Assembly: GCF_036417845.1 (NCBI RefSeq)
Contig: NC_089978.1
Coordinates: 86,484,007-86,548,006 of the forward strand
Reading direction: 5' to 3'
Source: Apteryx mantelli
Lineage: Eukaryota; Chordata; Aves; Apterygiformes; Apterygidae
Length of the DNA: 64,000 nt
The first letter of the stretch is position 1, and every line of letters begins with the position of its first letter. Below the pieces are notes generated by a model. It was not told the DNA's origin and did no database searches. It saw only the letters and a program-made list of their open reading frames with translations. The position numbers and the translations under genes are program-made. Shown here one piece after another: positions 1 to 11,600 of the stretch.

Positions 1-3000
1 TATCTAATCTCTATACTGTATAATAATATGTCAGCTGTCAACTGCCTGGAATTCTTAAATCAGGGGAAGAAGTAAAGAACTGATATAAATGGTGAAGAAT
101 GCTATTTTAACAATATTTAATCTTTACTAATTAATGCTGGCATAAGAATACAGGTAATTTAAAAATAAGATTTTATATAAGACTCAACATGATGTTGGCA
201 TCATAACATAAAATGCATGTGCATATACACAGACTAGCACTGTGTTTTAGGCCCAATTCTATTCCTATTTTAAATCCTGATTTTAGATACCTCGATAGCA
301 AATCTATAAAAGGATTTTCAGCACGTCAGCTTACAAAGAATACAAGCTGTTTCTTTTCTCACACTGCTGTAAATGAAGGATAACTTCAGTGAAGCTGTTG
401 TGGCAGGAAAGGCTGGTAAGTGAAGAACATCTCTAAGCAGGAAACAAAGCTTTAAAAGGAGTTTGGGAAGACCATCTTGCTCTACACTGCAAGAGGTTTC
501 AGTAGAAGAACAGTTCCTGGGGACATGTAATAAATCATTTTGTGCTCTGTCTTCACTGTGGCCAGATCCAGTTCTCTAATCTGTGTGAGATCTCTTGTGT
601 TCAACTCTGCCCCATCCCACGTGAAAGGCGCATTAAATTACCTCTGAGATACCATCCCCTACTGGCCGATTGCTGAGCCATGAAGACTGGAGATGAAGAC
701 TCTTTGGGCTAGCAATGACATTAAGAGTCCAGGTGTGGTGTGTGGTATTTTTTCTGTGTAGTCTCCTTTCTGTGGCTTCAGGGGCTCTAATGGTCAGAGG
801 TTGTCCATGCTAGGAGGCCTTCACCAGAAAATGAGAATTTCTGCCTGTTTTGCTGAAAAACAATGCCAGATCCAAACTAATGCAACCCAGAGGTCTCAGG
901 TTTCATATCTTTGAAAGTGATATCCCAAGTGTCTGTCTCCCATGAGGGGTGGGAGAAGAAAAAGGAGGTACTCACACGATGGTGTAGTGGCTGTGCAACT
1001 AGGCTGCAGCTGGCGTTATCTCTGAGCCACACTACCCAGCCTGTCCCCTGCTGCCACGCAGGTTCGCAGCCTCTCTCTTGCTCCACGACCCCTGTGCCAG
1101 GCGCAGCTGGCTGACTTGTCGCCCTTCCAGCAGACGAACCCCATCTCAGGCATGCGGGTATGAAATGGTAGAGAGGCCATGGCACAATGCTGCAAATCGG
1201 AGCAGCAGGGAGACGCAATTCTGGCTGCTGGAGAATACGAGCCAATTGCGCGTTTCTGCCTCGCAGTGTGTGAGATTTGACAGTTGGGGGTTGCTATTAC
1301 ATCGTAGGCCAGGCTTTAATTATAGCAGCTTTTGCATAACAAGCGATGCAGCGAAAGTACACCCCTTCTCAAACTGATGCTAAAATGAAAGGTTTGTCAT
1401 GTGCAAATTAGCAGCTTTATGACACAGTGCATGTTTCTGCAGAAAATGCCTGCAACAATACTTAGTGCAATTGCAATGACATTATTGTAGCTGTATTTGG
1501 TCTGAGAAAATTCAGTAGTTAATATAATTTATTGTTGCTGCATCTCCACTCGCAGCGGTTGTTACCACTACAGTAGAAGCTGTAGCATATTGCAGAGGAC
1601 TGATTTGTTTACGTTTTACATTGAGTTCATGAATTGATTAGAAGACAAGGTGGAGCATTTGCTCTGTTAAAAAACTGCAACTATAAAAATGGCATAAGGG
1701 CATAGTATTTTCCTTAAAGGAAGCTCACTTATGTGAAAGTTGCCTATGAAGTATGAGAGGGCAGTAGCATAATTGAAAATATCCGTATTATTTTAAAGTG
1801 TAAAAAAGCCCCATCAGAACAGCATGATTCACCAAACCTCTTAAGGGAAAATTATTGATTATGCTTGGGAAAGGTGAATTTTAAAATATCAAGTAAAGCC
1901 ACTAAGTTACTACCTTTTTCTGTAAATTTTTGGTCAATAAGTTATCTCAAAACTGAACACTTCTTAGAATTTTTTCCAAATCTTAAGGAAAAATTTTTGA
2001 GAGGCAAATTAGCTGAACACGCAGAAGAGTGAAGGTGCAGTGATTTTTGTTTTAATTGTTACTTCCTTAAATGGAAAATATACGTTCTGTTTTGCACTAA
2101 TGGCTTGACTGCAGTGACTTAAGTCTCTGTGCCTTTGTGTGATTATTTTATAATTAAGAGTGTGGCTGCCAGTAACAGTTTATTAAAAGAAACAAGTGAT
2201 GGAACATTAGCCACCTCACCAAGCACCAAGAAATTTTCTTTAATTATAGTCTATGTTCTTGTAATAGCCCCTTCTGCTATTTCCCTCCTTGTCCATGAGA
2301 ACAGTTTGTTAACCCTTGGGATATACTGCAAGATTCATCTTTTAACTCATGTCTGAGGGAGAAGATAATCATAGCTCCCATTTTATTATTATTTTTTTTT
2401 CTGTTTGTGTCTTCCAGGATCATATAAATCTTCCTTTGGCAGCATTTCTTGGCTCAGGACTTCAAGTGTGCTATGATATGAACTTTAGAAAACATTGCCC
2501 TTCAAAGTGGTAAGCTTTGGTGAATTCTGGTTGAAACTGGGTGTTGAGATTGTTACTGAATGCTCTGTCAAATTCCTAAGTAAAAGCACAAATGAGAGAG
2601 GAAACACCTTTTCTAATGCTCGGTCTGTTGAGTGACTGCTTCCATCTATGGAGCATAAAAGTAAGTGGATAATCTTTTAAATCAAAACTAAAAAGTAACA
2701 AAGGGGCATCTAAAATGCTATTTTTTTTTAATTTCATGTGAAGCCAGTATTTTAAAAGAAATAAACTACCGGAGGCTTTGAAGGAAATTAATGGAAATGA
2801 GGCTGTGCATTCCTGGAAAGATACCTAAAAAACAGTATACTATTTTTGGCTTTGTTGTTACAAAGAAGTGTGCATGGGCTTAGCCTGATGCGCTAAGAAG
2901 TCTACAGAAACTCACTTTACATGCATAAATCTTTGTAAAAACAGAGAGCATCCTATTTTACACACACACACACACACAACTAGATAAATAAATATATGGA

Positions 3001-3782
3001 TATTTGTCAGATATTTTACATGATTCCAATTTTCTTCTCTATTATGTATTCCATTACTTACAGAGAAAATTGACATGAACATTTTTCCACAATCTGTTCA
3101 AAGAAAGCAGTTTTCCTCTATTATGCCATCTAATTTTTAAAGAAAGAGGTCAGAGCTAGCAAATAGCCACTATTATTTGTTAGCTGTTTTTCATGTATTA
3201 GAGGTATTAAAAAGCTGGAAAACTGCAAACCAAATTTTACAGTTCACTAAACATTTCTCCTGTTTTTCTTCGAGATGGAACATCTTCATGAATGCAACAA
3301 TGCAAAGAATAATAAAGGATCTGTATCTCTCAGCAGGAGTATTTACAGCAGGAGTATTCTAAATTTATATATGAAACTACAAGGTTGTCAAGTACATTCC
3401 AAGCATGCTTGATGCAATGGGCATGAAACCTGCCCAGCCAGTTACTTGTCATCAATGTCTTCTTTCATTTTGCAAAGAAAGTAAATAAAAATAATTGTTA
3501 TTAGAAACAATGGATGAGATTCACTCAGACTAAGGCAGGGAAATCTAAATTACAATTTTCCAGCCAAACATTTCCTAGTGTTTCTGAAGCTTCACTGAGT
3601 GATATGCAGGATGTTTTTATTGTCAATAGGAAGCAGCTGTCAGCCAGGTCTTATGCCCTTTGGGCCAGGACAAGTTTAATATGATCTGAACCCTAGGATA
3701 AGTGAAATAATGTACAAATCCTGGTTACTCATCTTTGGATTGTACTGTTCAAATGCAAATAGTTCCCAGGATCCCCTAAATA
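1..3782. other. Upstream DNA without a recognisable gene
   Basis: This is AT-rich, mostly unique sequence. The open frames are short, mutually overlapping and unlike known proteins. A short (CA)n run lies at 2961-2979. A near-exact 14-15 bp duplication (CAGCAGGAGTATT) lies at about 3332-3359. The part at 950-1250 is richer in GC but gives no recognisable product. I see no exon of a neighbouring gene. Confidence 0.6.
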
Positions 3783-4361
3783 CTACTTGATGGGCGAGTG
3801 AGGAGTTAACAGGACTGAAGTTTGTCAATTGATACGCAGAAGAACTGATAGCACAAGAGCTGACGTGCACAAAGCTGCTGAACAGAGGACTTAACAGGAC
3901 TAAAGTCATCCACCAACCGATATGCGCAAGGACTGATATGCGCAAGGCTGCGGAATGATTAACAAGACTGGAGAAGTGAAGTCTGCCACCTGGGATCTGC
4001 ACGGACCCCCGGGGAGGGGAGAAGCAATACGGAGGTGCTGTGGTCTTGCCTCGCTAGCAGGGTCCTCCCGAGCAGACAAACAGACAGTCCTGTGATTGCG
4101 AAACTTGCTAAAAGTCACCAAAAGCGGTGTTTGCCCAGAGCCCCAGCCGTATAAAAAGAGACTTGGGAGCTAGGAGAGTTTGAGCAGGGACGGGAACGTG
4201 ACCTGATCATCCTCTCCGGCTGGACCGTGAGTATTTTCCCCCCTCCCCTTTTCCTGGGACGCTGGGTTAAGGTAACTCCTCGAGGTTGAGAGCCCTCTCA
4301 CTAGGAGAGTGAACAAGAAGGCTTTCAAGCAGGGATAAGCAGTCCTTCCAATTAATAACGC

Positions 4362-4444
4362 AGTAATCGACGGTTTCGGGTTATCCTTTCTAAATTAGTA
4401 ACTGATGGTTTTGCATTACCCTTTCTAAATTAGTAATCGCATTA
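4362..4444 (+). repeat. 35-bp tandem repeat inside the LTR
   Basis: A unit beginning AGTAA(T/C)(C/T)G and ending CCTTTCTAAATT starts at 4362, 4397 and 4432, a regular 35-bp step. There are two full copies and a partial third. It lies between the TATA box and the poly(A) signal of the LTR. Confidence 0.85.
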
Positions 4445-4490
4445 TTTTAATGGATCTTACTAATCCAAGAACCTGTGTGAGGAAATAAAC

Positions 4491-4492
<2 letters not shown>

Positions 4493-4528
<36 letters not shown>
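4493..4528. repeat. (TTA)n microsatellite
   Basis: About 12 uninterrupted TTA units lie just after the LTR poly(A) signal, inside the LTR. Confidence 0.97.
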
Positions 4529-4529
<1 letters not shown>

Positions 4530-4583
4530 TACTGTCTCAGTCATTGCTATCGAACCTTCATAGCGTGACAGTGCAACACTACT

Positions 4584-7500
4584 ATAATATGAGGGATTAT
4601 TTACTGGTGACTGTGTACTATATGTAATATTATGCATGACAATTTATACTGATTACTTCACTCTGAAGAAGTAAAAAAATATATCTATCGTACATATTAC
4701 TATTGTTCATATTAGCAAATCTTTGGAAGTAGTATTTTTTTAAATAACACTTCCATCTCCCTCCCACACTTGATTAAACAATTGTTTGTAGGACTGCTTG
4801 CTGGGTGTTTTTAGAATAAGTCATTGCATTATGATTATTTGGGAGAGGAGGGAGGAAAGAAGGACCACACACTAATTTAAAACATACTTTGATAAGTCAA
4901 ATTTTAATCCAGTTTAGGTCACTGATATTATTTTTTCCAGAAAGCGAACAATAAATACTTAAATTGTTTCGATTTACTGATAAGTAGGGTTTCATAGGTA
5001 TAGAAAAGCTTTGTAACTTATAGTGCCATCACAACTTCCCTGTAGACAGGAAAGTTTAAACTATCTTCCTATGATACTTAATGGCTTCTATTATCAGCGA
5101 GTGCCTCTCAGTCTGGACTAATGTACCCTCACGAGAATTTTAAGGCATGCAGTGACCATCTATACCATTTTACAGATTGATGTTGAGACACACTGGACTA
5201 TGTTGGAACTGCTTCCTCTGGCACCTAAGATGGATTAGAGTGCCCCAGTAAATGCTGGGTTTGGGAGAGCAAGTTGGGGGGTGGTTTGACAAGGCTACTG
5301 AGACAACCTCGGAGATCACTGCTGCCAGCGGGGCGACCTGTTCCCTCCATCCCCTACTTCTCGTTTCATGGTCCGACTCTCTTCCTTCCACTAGATCTAG
5401 AGTTCGTCTGACCCAGCTCACTGAATGGTTAGACAGCTCGTCGTTGTTGCTAGTGAGTATAGCAAGCAGATCGAGCTCACCGAGTCTGTAGCAAGTGCCG
5501 CAGCTGGTGAGTGGTCCTTTGGGATTGGAGTGTGGGAAGCAGCATGTTCCCATCAGCCACACTGCTCAGCTGAGTTGTCTCACTGAATTGTACCTGCAGA
5601 CTGCCTACTAACCAGATTGCCACATACTGGAGATAAGTAATCTCATTGCCATTATCCACTGTGCACAGTAGACACGTAGATACGACTTCCCAGGGTGCCC
5701 CAGCCTCAGCTGGTAAGTGCCTAAGGACTCTCACAATTCGGAGGTGGACAGGCAGACACCTGAGCTCCATCTGCATCCCTCCGAAGGCCTGCTCAAAGCC
5801 GTGGGGTGTACTCAGCTCACACCTTACCAAAGGACAGCACTGTCCTGTCCACTTTTTGCAAAAATGAGAGAGACAGACTTCCCTGCCTCCTCAGCTTGGA
5901 GGGGTTCAGTTCTGTAGAGTCTTGAGGATTATGCTTTGGAGATTACAATACCAGGCTGTGGAGTGGTTTTGAACAGAGTCACTCTCTTTTCTGATAAGGA
6001 GGGGCCATGTGGATAGAGGAACATAAATTTTACCAGTCAAAAAAGAAGGGAAAATAGCCCCCTTCTCCACAAAAGAAGAGGCTGTGGTTTTTTTGCAGTA
6101 ACAGCTGTAGTGGCTGGTAAGACAGACTATTGTTTTCTGGGACAGTGGGAATTTCCTGGGTGCTGAAGGTTTCATGCCCGATATCTTGCACTACCATTGT
6201 CCACCTTGGAAAAACTTAGAAAACACCAACAAAGGTGGAATGGAGTCTCCTGGGGTGTTGGAGAAGGGAGTATTTGTTACAGATGAGACATAACAAGTAC
6301 TGAGCTAGTCAGTTATCAATGTGCACCTTCAGTCAGAGGAAAATGCACAAATTATCATCAGTGTTTTCTTTTGCCCATCAGCGTAATATCTTTCTCGTTC
6401 AAGTTCAGCTGTAAGACAATTGTTCTTCCATAAACTGGTTTGAAGATATTAGTCCATCTTCATGATAGTGGTATAATTACGCATGCCAATAGTTAGATAA
6501 AGCACTAACTTTAGTGCACATGTATGTCATCTTCACGTTTCTGGTACCATTTTCTCTGACCAGTACCTGGCACCTGACTGAAGATACAGAAAAGGTACAG
6601 TGACATCTTAGGACTTTACAGGTAAAGAATCGAGCAACCTAGATGGCATTTACTCTGTTCTGTAGAGCCTTTTCAAGAGGATTTGCATAGTTTTACCTAG
6701 TTACTATGGGTTTTGCCACTTTAAGCCTGGCTACAAGATTCAGTTTCTGAAATACAATTTCTTTGCTTCCAAACAGGATCTTTTAAAACCAGAAAATACT
6801 ATGACAATCCATTGTCCCTAAAGGAACAAGGATTTCTCCATTAATAGTCACCTTACACTCTATCCTTAAACATAAGGGTGAATTATCCACCCACCAATAA
6901 TTTGCAAATAACAACCCACTCAGCTTTCCAACCACTTAGAGGACAACCACATGTACTTGTTTCACATTAGAGGAATTAAAGGTTTGCATGTTTTGTGCAG
7001 AAGAGAAGGCGACACAGATATGCATGGTGTGGAGAGGATAAAGTAGTACTGGAAAGAAATAATAGCTTTTGGTTACAAGGACAGAGGTGATGAGTTAGCA
7101 AATGTTTTTTGGCTTTATAAATTAAATTGAAGCAACTTTAACTGGAGTAACCCTAACCTAGTATTTTCTAGTAAAAATATTATGTAAAAATATTACGTTT
7201 GCTTTTTACATTTTACCAGAATGAATAATAAACAAATATATATAAATTAAACATATTTACTTCCTAACTAACTGGTTTGTATTTTAGGAACATGATTAAC
7301 AACATTAGCCGCATGTTGCTAATGATATTGCAAGTGAATAGCAGATAATCTGATTTCTCCTGGGCCAGGCCTCATCTCAGCACCAGAGCTGCTGTAAACA
7401 GTGTAGTTTATTGTTTACTTTTTCTGCAACTCATCTGCATTTACAAAGATCACCTTCAGTGACAGCTTCAAGTTGATTAGCTTATTCCTAGAAATGCCCC

Positions 7501-7867
7501 AAAGAACTGCTGGGAGAAAAGACAACACTCTGAATAACAAGGAGAGTCCCACAACCATCCTCTGTGCCGTGATTTATCCAGCACTCCCATCTTGGGTCAT
7601 GACCTTCCTGATTTTAAGGAATAGCTTGACCTATAACCAGGAACATTTACAGTAGCAAAGTGGAACACGTGCATAGTACATTAGACAAGATCCTAAATTA
7701 AAACCTACAGAGGAGCGGTAAAGAAGAATTTCATCTCCATAAACAGGGGGTTCTTTGCCATTTGTTTTACAGCAAAAACGAGAACACGGTGATTTTGTTG
7801 TTGTTGTTAAACTGTCAATGCTGACCATTAAGACTCCTCTTAGAATGCTACATTCTTGTATTTTCTT
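4584..7867. other. Upstream DNA between the LTR and the CpG island
   Basis: No gene is recognised. A GC-richer block at about 5220-5900 has short frames on both strands that match nothing I know, and it may be an old unrecognised repeat or a noncoding exon. The rest is AT-rich. An in-frame stop (TGA, 7822-7824) lies upstream of the REPS2 leader. Confidence 0.55.
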
Positions 7868-8220
7868 CCTCGAGCAGCGTGGCGCGGCCTCGGGAGGAGG
7901 TGGTGCTGCCAGCAGCAGGGCTGTTGCTGAGGGCGCGCACCTCCAGCCGCGCCGGGCAGAGCGCGACTGAAGCGGAGGTCCGCGGACGCAGCCCGCACGC
8001 CGGGAACAGCGGTAAAACTCTGAGCCCTTTGCCGGGAAGTCCCGCCGCTTCGGCTCCAGGGGCGGCGGGAAGCCCTAGGGGGGCTGGACCGGCCCCGTCC
8101 TCAGCCCGGCGCGGCGCGGCGCGGGGCGGGGCGGGCAGGGCACGTCCCGCCCGGCCCCTCCGCGGGGAGGGCGGCGCGGGCGCTTCCCTGCGGCAGGCGC
8201 GGAGGAGGAGAGAAGCGGCG

Positions 8221-8320
8221 GCGGCCTCCCGGCGGAGGCGGCCTCCCGGCGGAGGCAGGCGGCGACCTCCCGGCGGAGCCGGCGCGGCGGCCAGGGCGCT
8301 GCGGAGCCGGCGCGGCGGCC
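8221..8320 (+). repeat. GC-rich tandem repeats in the 5' leader
   Basis: A 17-bp unit GCGGCCTCCCGGCGGAG occurs at 8221-8237 and 8238-8254 exactly, and with one change at 8262-8278. Overlapping it, a 20-bp unit starting GCGGAGCCGG is repeated exactly at 8273-8292 and 8301-8320. Such repeats are prone to copy-number change and would fold stably in the mRNA leader. Confidence 0.9.
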
Positions 8321-8424
8321 GCACCGCGGAGGCGGGCGGTGGGGACGGCACCTTCCCGCCTCAGCGCCGCCCCCCGCGCCGCCCCCCGCGCCGCGGGCGC
8401 TTGGCGCCCCGCGCAGCGACCCCC

Positions 8425-8643
8425 ATGGAGCCGGGCCCGGCGGGGGCCGTCGGCGGCACCGGCACCGGCAGCGGGGCGCTCTTCCTGCCCCTCAGCGACA
8501 GCGAGCAGCAGCGCTACTCGGAGCTCTTCGCGCGGTGCTGCCCGCCCGGCGCCGCGGCGGCGCCCCCCGAGGCGGCCGCCGGGGGCAGCAGCGTGGGCGA
8601 GCTGTTCCGGGCCTCGCAGCTGCCCCCGGACACGCTGCACCAG
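8425..8643 (+). CDS. REPS2: REPS2 exon 1 coding part (residues 1-73)
   Basis: The exon encodes the start codon, a short Gly/Ala-rich leader, and the first helix of the N-terminal EH domain ([16 protein letters not shown], residues 23-38). An Ala/Pro/Gly-rich insert follows (40-56), then [15 protein letters not shown] (59-73). The ATG at 8425 is chosen because it is the first ATG in frame and lies at the same relative place as the human start. It has G at +4 but C at -3, so the initiation context is moderate. The exon ends CAG|GTGCGT at 8643/8644, phase 0. The insert is where birds and mammals differ most. Reverse-strand open frames over this exon are products of its high GC content and lack of stop codons. 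Confidence 0.95.
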
Positions 8644-11600
8644 GTGCGTGAGGGCCCCGCCGGGGTCCGAGCGGTTGGGGGGGTGCGGGACGGAGGCGCC
8701 GTGCCCGTCCCGCAGCAGAGGGTCCTGCCGTCCGCGCTCTCGGCGCCGCCGGGGCGAAGGGACAATTCAGGACGCGGTGCCTGCGGCCCCGTCTGATCAT
8801 TTTCCGTGTAATAGGCTGCTGCCAGCGCAAAAACACTGTTAGAACCGCGCATTCATTCACATGGTGACGGCTGTAAATGATGGGGGGGGGGGGGTTGAGG
8901 CTGCTTCCTACTCTTTTTTTTTATTATTTTGTAGACAAACTACTAATATTTCTCATGTTCAGTGTTCGTATTTATTTTTCTTTCTGATGTTTATCTGTGA
9001 GGGATAGGTGATGCACTGTTTATGATTTTGCACTGAGTCACTGGAAGAAGTTTGTGCGTAGCCCCGTGGGGTATATGTGCAGTCTCCCAGGTCGTTACTT
9101 CCATGTGGCTCCTCAGAAGGACCTCCTAATGCCATCAAGACAACTCCGTTCCTAGGTCTCTGAATGCTTTCCATTGATTTTAAATTTTATTTGTGTGTCT
9201 TCTCATCAATTTAAAATGTTTTGGTGGAAGAGAAATCTGTAAGTAAAATGATGTCATACTGTTTATATGTCAATACTTAAAAGCAAATACATTTTGGTAG
9301 AAAACGAGGCTTTCAGACTAGTCGAGTTCTAGAAGAGACTCGCAGGAGAGGTTATGAGGGCAAAGACCTCATTAGTTTTGAGGAGGAGCTTGGTCAGTTT
9401 GTGAGAAGGTTTCTCTGATGCAGTTTCCTGTGACAGTGAAGACCTGGACTTGGTCTTTTCCACCTGTGGATTAGTATTTTGACTAATGCACTGTAGTTGC
9501 ATAATGCTTCTGGGAATAAACTAAATGTAGGTAGAGTAATGCTGATTTTTTTTTTTAAATAAGGTATAAGGAATTTTATTCTTCAGTGGTTTTTATTTAT
9601 CAAGCAGGAAAAAATCACGTCAAAATTGTGCTGAGGTATAGCTAATACCTGGCCATGGTCAGAGGGTACTAACTTCCTCTGTTCTTCTTCCTGAAAACTG
9701 TCAGGCCATTTCTTAATGACTGTATGTTATATAAATTTATATTACACAAGTAATTCTGAACTAAAATGATGATAGTTTCTTACCTGAGCAAGCGTATTTT
9801 TCCTCTCTGAAGTTGCACTGTTGACCTGACGTGCAAAAAAAAAAATGTTATCAGGCACTGTAGTACTGCTTTGTTTTGAGTTAGACTGTGGTCTTAGTCT
9901 TGTGGTGAATTCAGTGATGAAAATAGAGATTTAGACCCAATAGTAGGTCTTTGCTGAGAGGAAGAAGAACTCATCTAATTTCAAACATGAAGACATATTT
10001 AAGAAACTTACTAAAGCCCAGTCAGCAAATTTCTGTAACTTTGGTATTAGTAATTTCATTAAAGCTTTTTCCAAAGAGGTATGGAAAAAAAACCTCTTAT
10101 TTTTGCTACGTAGATCTTTACCATATCATTTAAGTTATCATATCGGTATCATGACATTTTGGGGGAGTTTGTGTGAGCTTTTTTTCTTTTTTGACTGCAG
10201 CGTGTAACTCAAGCCTGGCAATATTGTCTTTTTTGTTCATCTTGTTGCTTTTTACTATTTTAGTTTATTCCCAGGTATATTTATGATGTGCAGAGAATGT
10301 TTCCTGGAAACAAATCTGTAATTGGCTTTAAGAATACTCAGATAATAAGGCTTTTGGGGTTTGAGGCCGTTTCTCTTCCTCCTTCCTGCCCTCCCCCTCT
10401 TGTTTGTATGACATTATTCACCATGGAGTTCTGGTCTGTGACTAGAGCTCCCATCCTCAAACCGCACTATGGTCCAGTATTCGTACTAACATTTACAGGA
10501 ACTTAAGAAAAAATAATCTAACATAATGTTAAAAAAAAAAGGGGGGGGGGAAATGTGGATGTTCTGATGGAAACTCCCCCCACAATATTGATTGTCGGAG
10601 ATTTGCTCATCTTCTGAAAATGCAATCCAATAGTTTCTGTTTAAAAAAAGGTCACGTTCTAACAAAGATGGGAACAAGGCATAATGGTGCATGGTATCTG
10701 TTTTCTACTACTACAGGAAACACCCATTTTAAGCAGAGGAAGCTTGTTTGCATTAAGATACATGTTTCCTTTGAAATAATTGGACAGTGAAAGTTTTCTT
10801 TAAAAAAGGAAAAGAAGACCATGCTTTTAAAAATCCCCATGCTCTCACAATTAGTGCTTAGTATGCAGGTGTCACTACTGACCCACTAAGTAATGGTTAT
10901 GCTTAGTTTTGTCAGGTCAAAAATGTGGAGATTTGGATTAGAAACCAGTTTTGGTTTTCAACTAAGCCGAGTCTGCTCAGGCCAGAAGGTGCTTAATGCC
11001 ATTCTCAGGTTTTTGTTTGGACTAAGAGGCAACTATGTACCATTTCATAAGGTATGTGCAATTTACAGATTTTTATTCTCAGGGTATTCACTGGCGAGTA
11101 GTTTTACAGATTAATATGGTTCCAGAACTGGCATTCAGTGCCATGGCAAAATCTTGAACCTGTGCTGTTATCTTCAAGGATTTATAGTTGTGTAAGAAAT
11201 GGGATAAAATTTGGAGAAGGAAGAAGCCTTTCATTATACAGCATTTGATCAAGATTTCTTGTTGATCAGGAAGATACTCTCAAATGTCAAGGGAAAGGGC
11301 CTTCCACACTCTTTAATTGTAACATTGAGTTTTGCGGTCTAGACAAAAATCAGGTGGGTGCACGTAGGCTGGAGGGCTGTTGTAGAATATGGCAACGGCC
11401 GTAGGGAAAAACAATGGCATGTGCTTCCAGGCAACAAACAGGCAAGGATTTTGTTTTGTTTTAGGGTTAGTTGCATGATTCAAGAGGTTGTTTAGGTGAA
11501 GCAGGCTAGGTAATAGAGAACAGGGAGGTAATGGGAGAGAACGTGCCAGCAAAGGAAATGCTGGAATAAATTGAAAAAATCCAAGAGCAACCAGGTCAGT

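Larger units (their letters stand above)
3788..4578 (+). mobile_element. Solo LTR of an endogenous retrovirus, with target-site duplication
   Basis: This 791-bp segment begins TG and ends CA and is flanked by identical 5-bp direct repeats CTACT (3783-3787 and 4579-4583). In order it carries U3-like imperfect repeats (TTAACA(G/A)GACT at about 3806, 3891 and 3958), a TATA box (TATAAAA, 4150-4156), and a poly(A) signal (AATAAA, 4484-4489). A TTA microsatellite and a short 3' tail follow. This is the layout of an LTR on the + strand, the same strand as REPS2. No internal gag, pol or env sequence adjoins it, so it is a solo LTR left by recombination. A 5-bp duplication is usual for ERVL-type elements, so a class III origin is likely but unproven. 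Confidence 0.82.
7868..8800 (+). promoter_or_regulatory. CpG-island promoter and 5' leader of REPS2
   Basis: The base composition switches abruptly from AT-rich to very GC/CpG-rich at about 7870 and back at about 8800, covering exon 1. Overlapping GC boxes (GGGGCGGGGC at 8123-8132) suit Sp/KLF factors. I see no TATA box in the island, so dispersed initiation is expected, and the exact transcription start cannot be placed. No ATG occurs between 7880 and 8424, so there is no upstream AUG within the island. The leader contains tandem GC-rich repeats at 8221-8320. Confidence 0.85.

Noticed and set aside
7848..8860. Long reverse-strand and off-frame open frames (up to 179 codons) over exon 1
   Set aside because: They arise from the near absence of stop codons in GC-rich DNA. 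Their Arg/Pro/Ala-rich translations resemble nothing, while the + strand frame matches REPS2.
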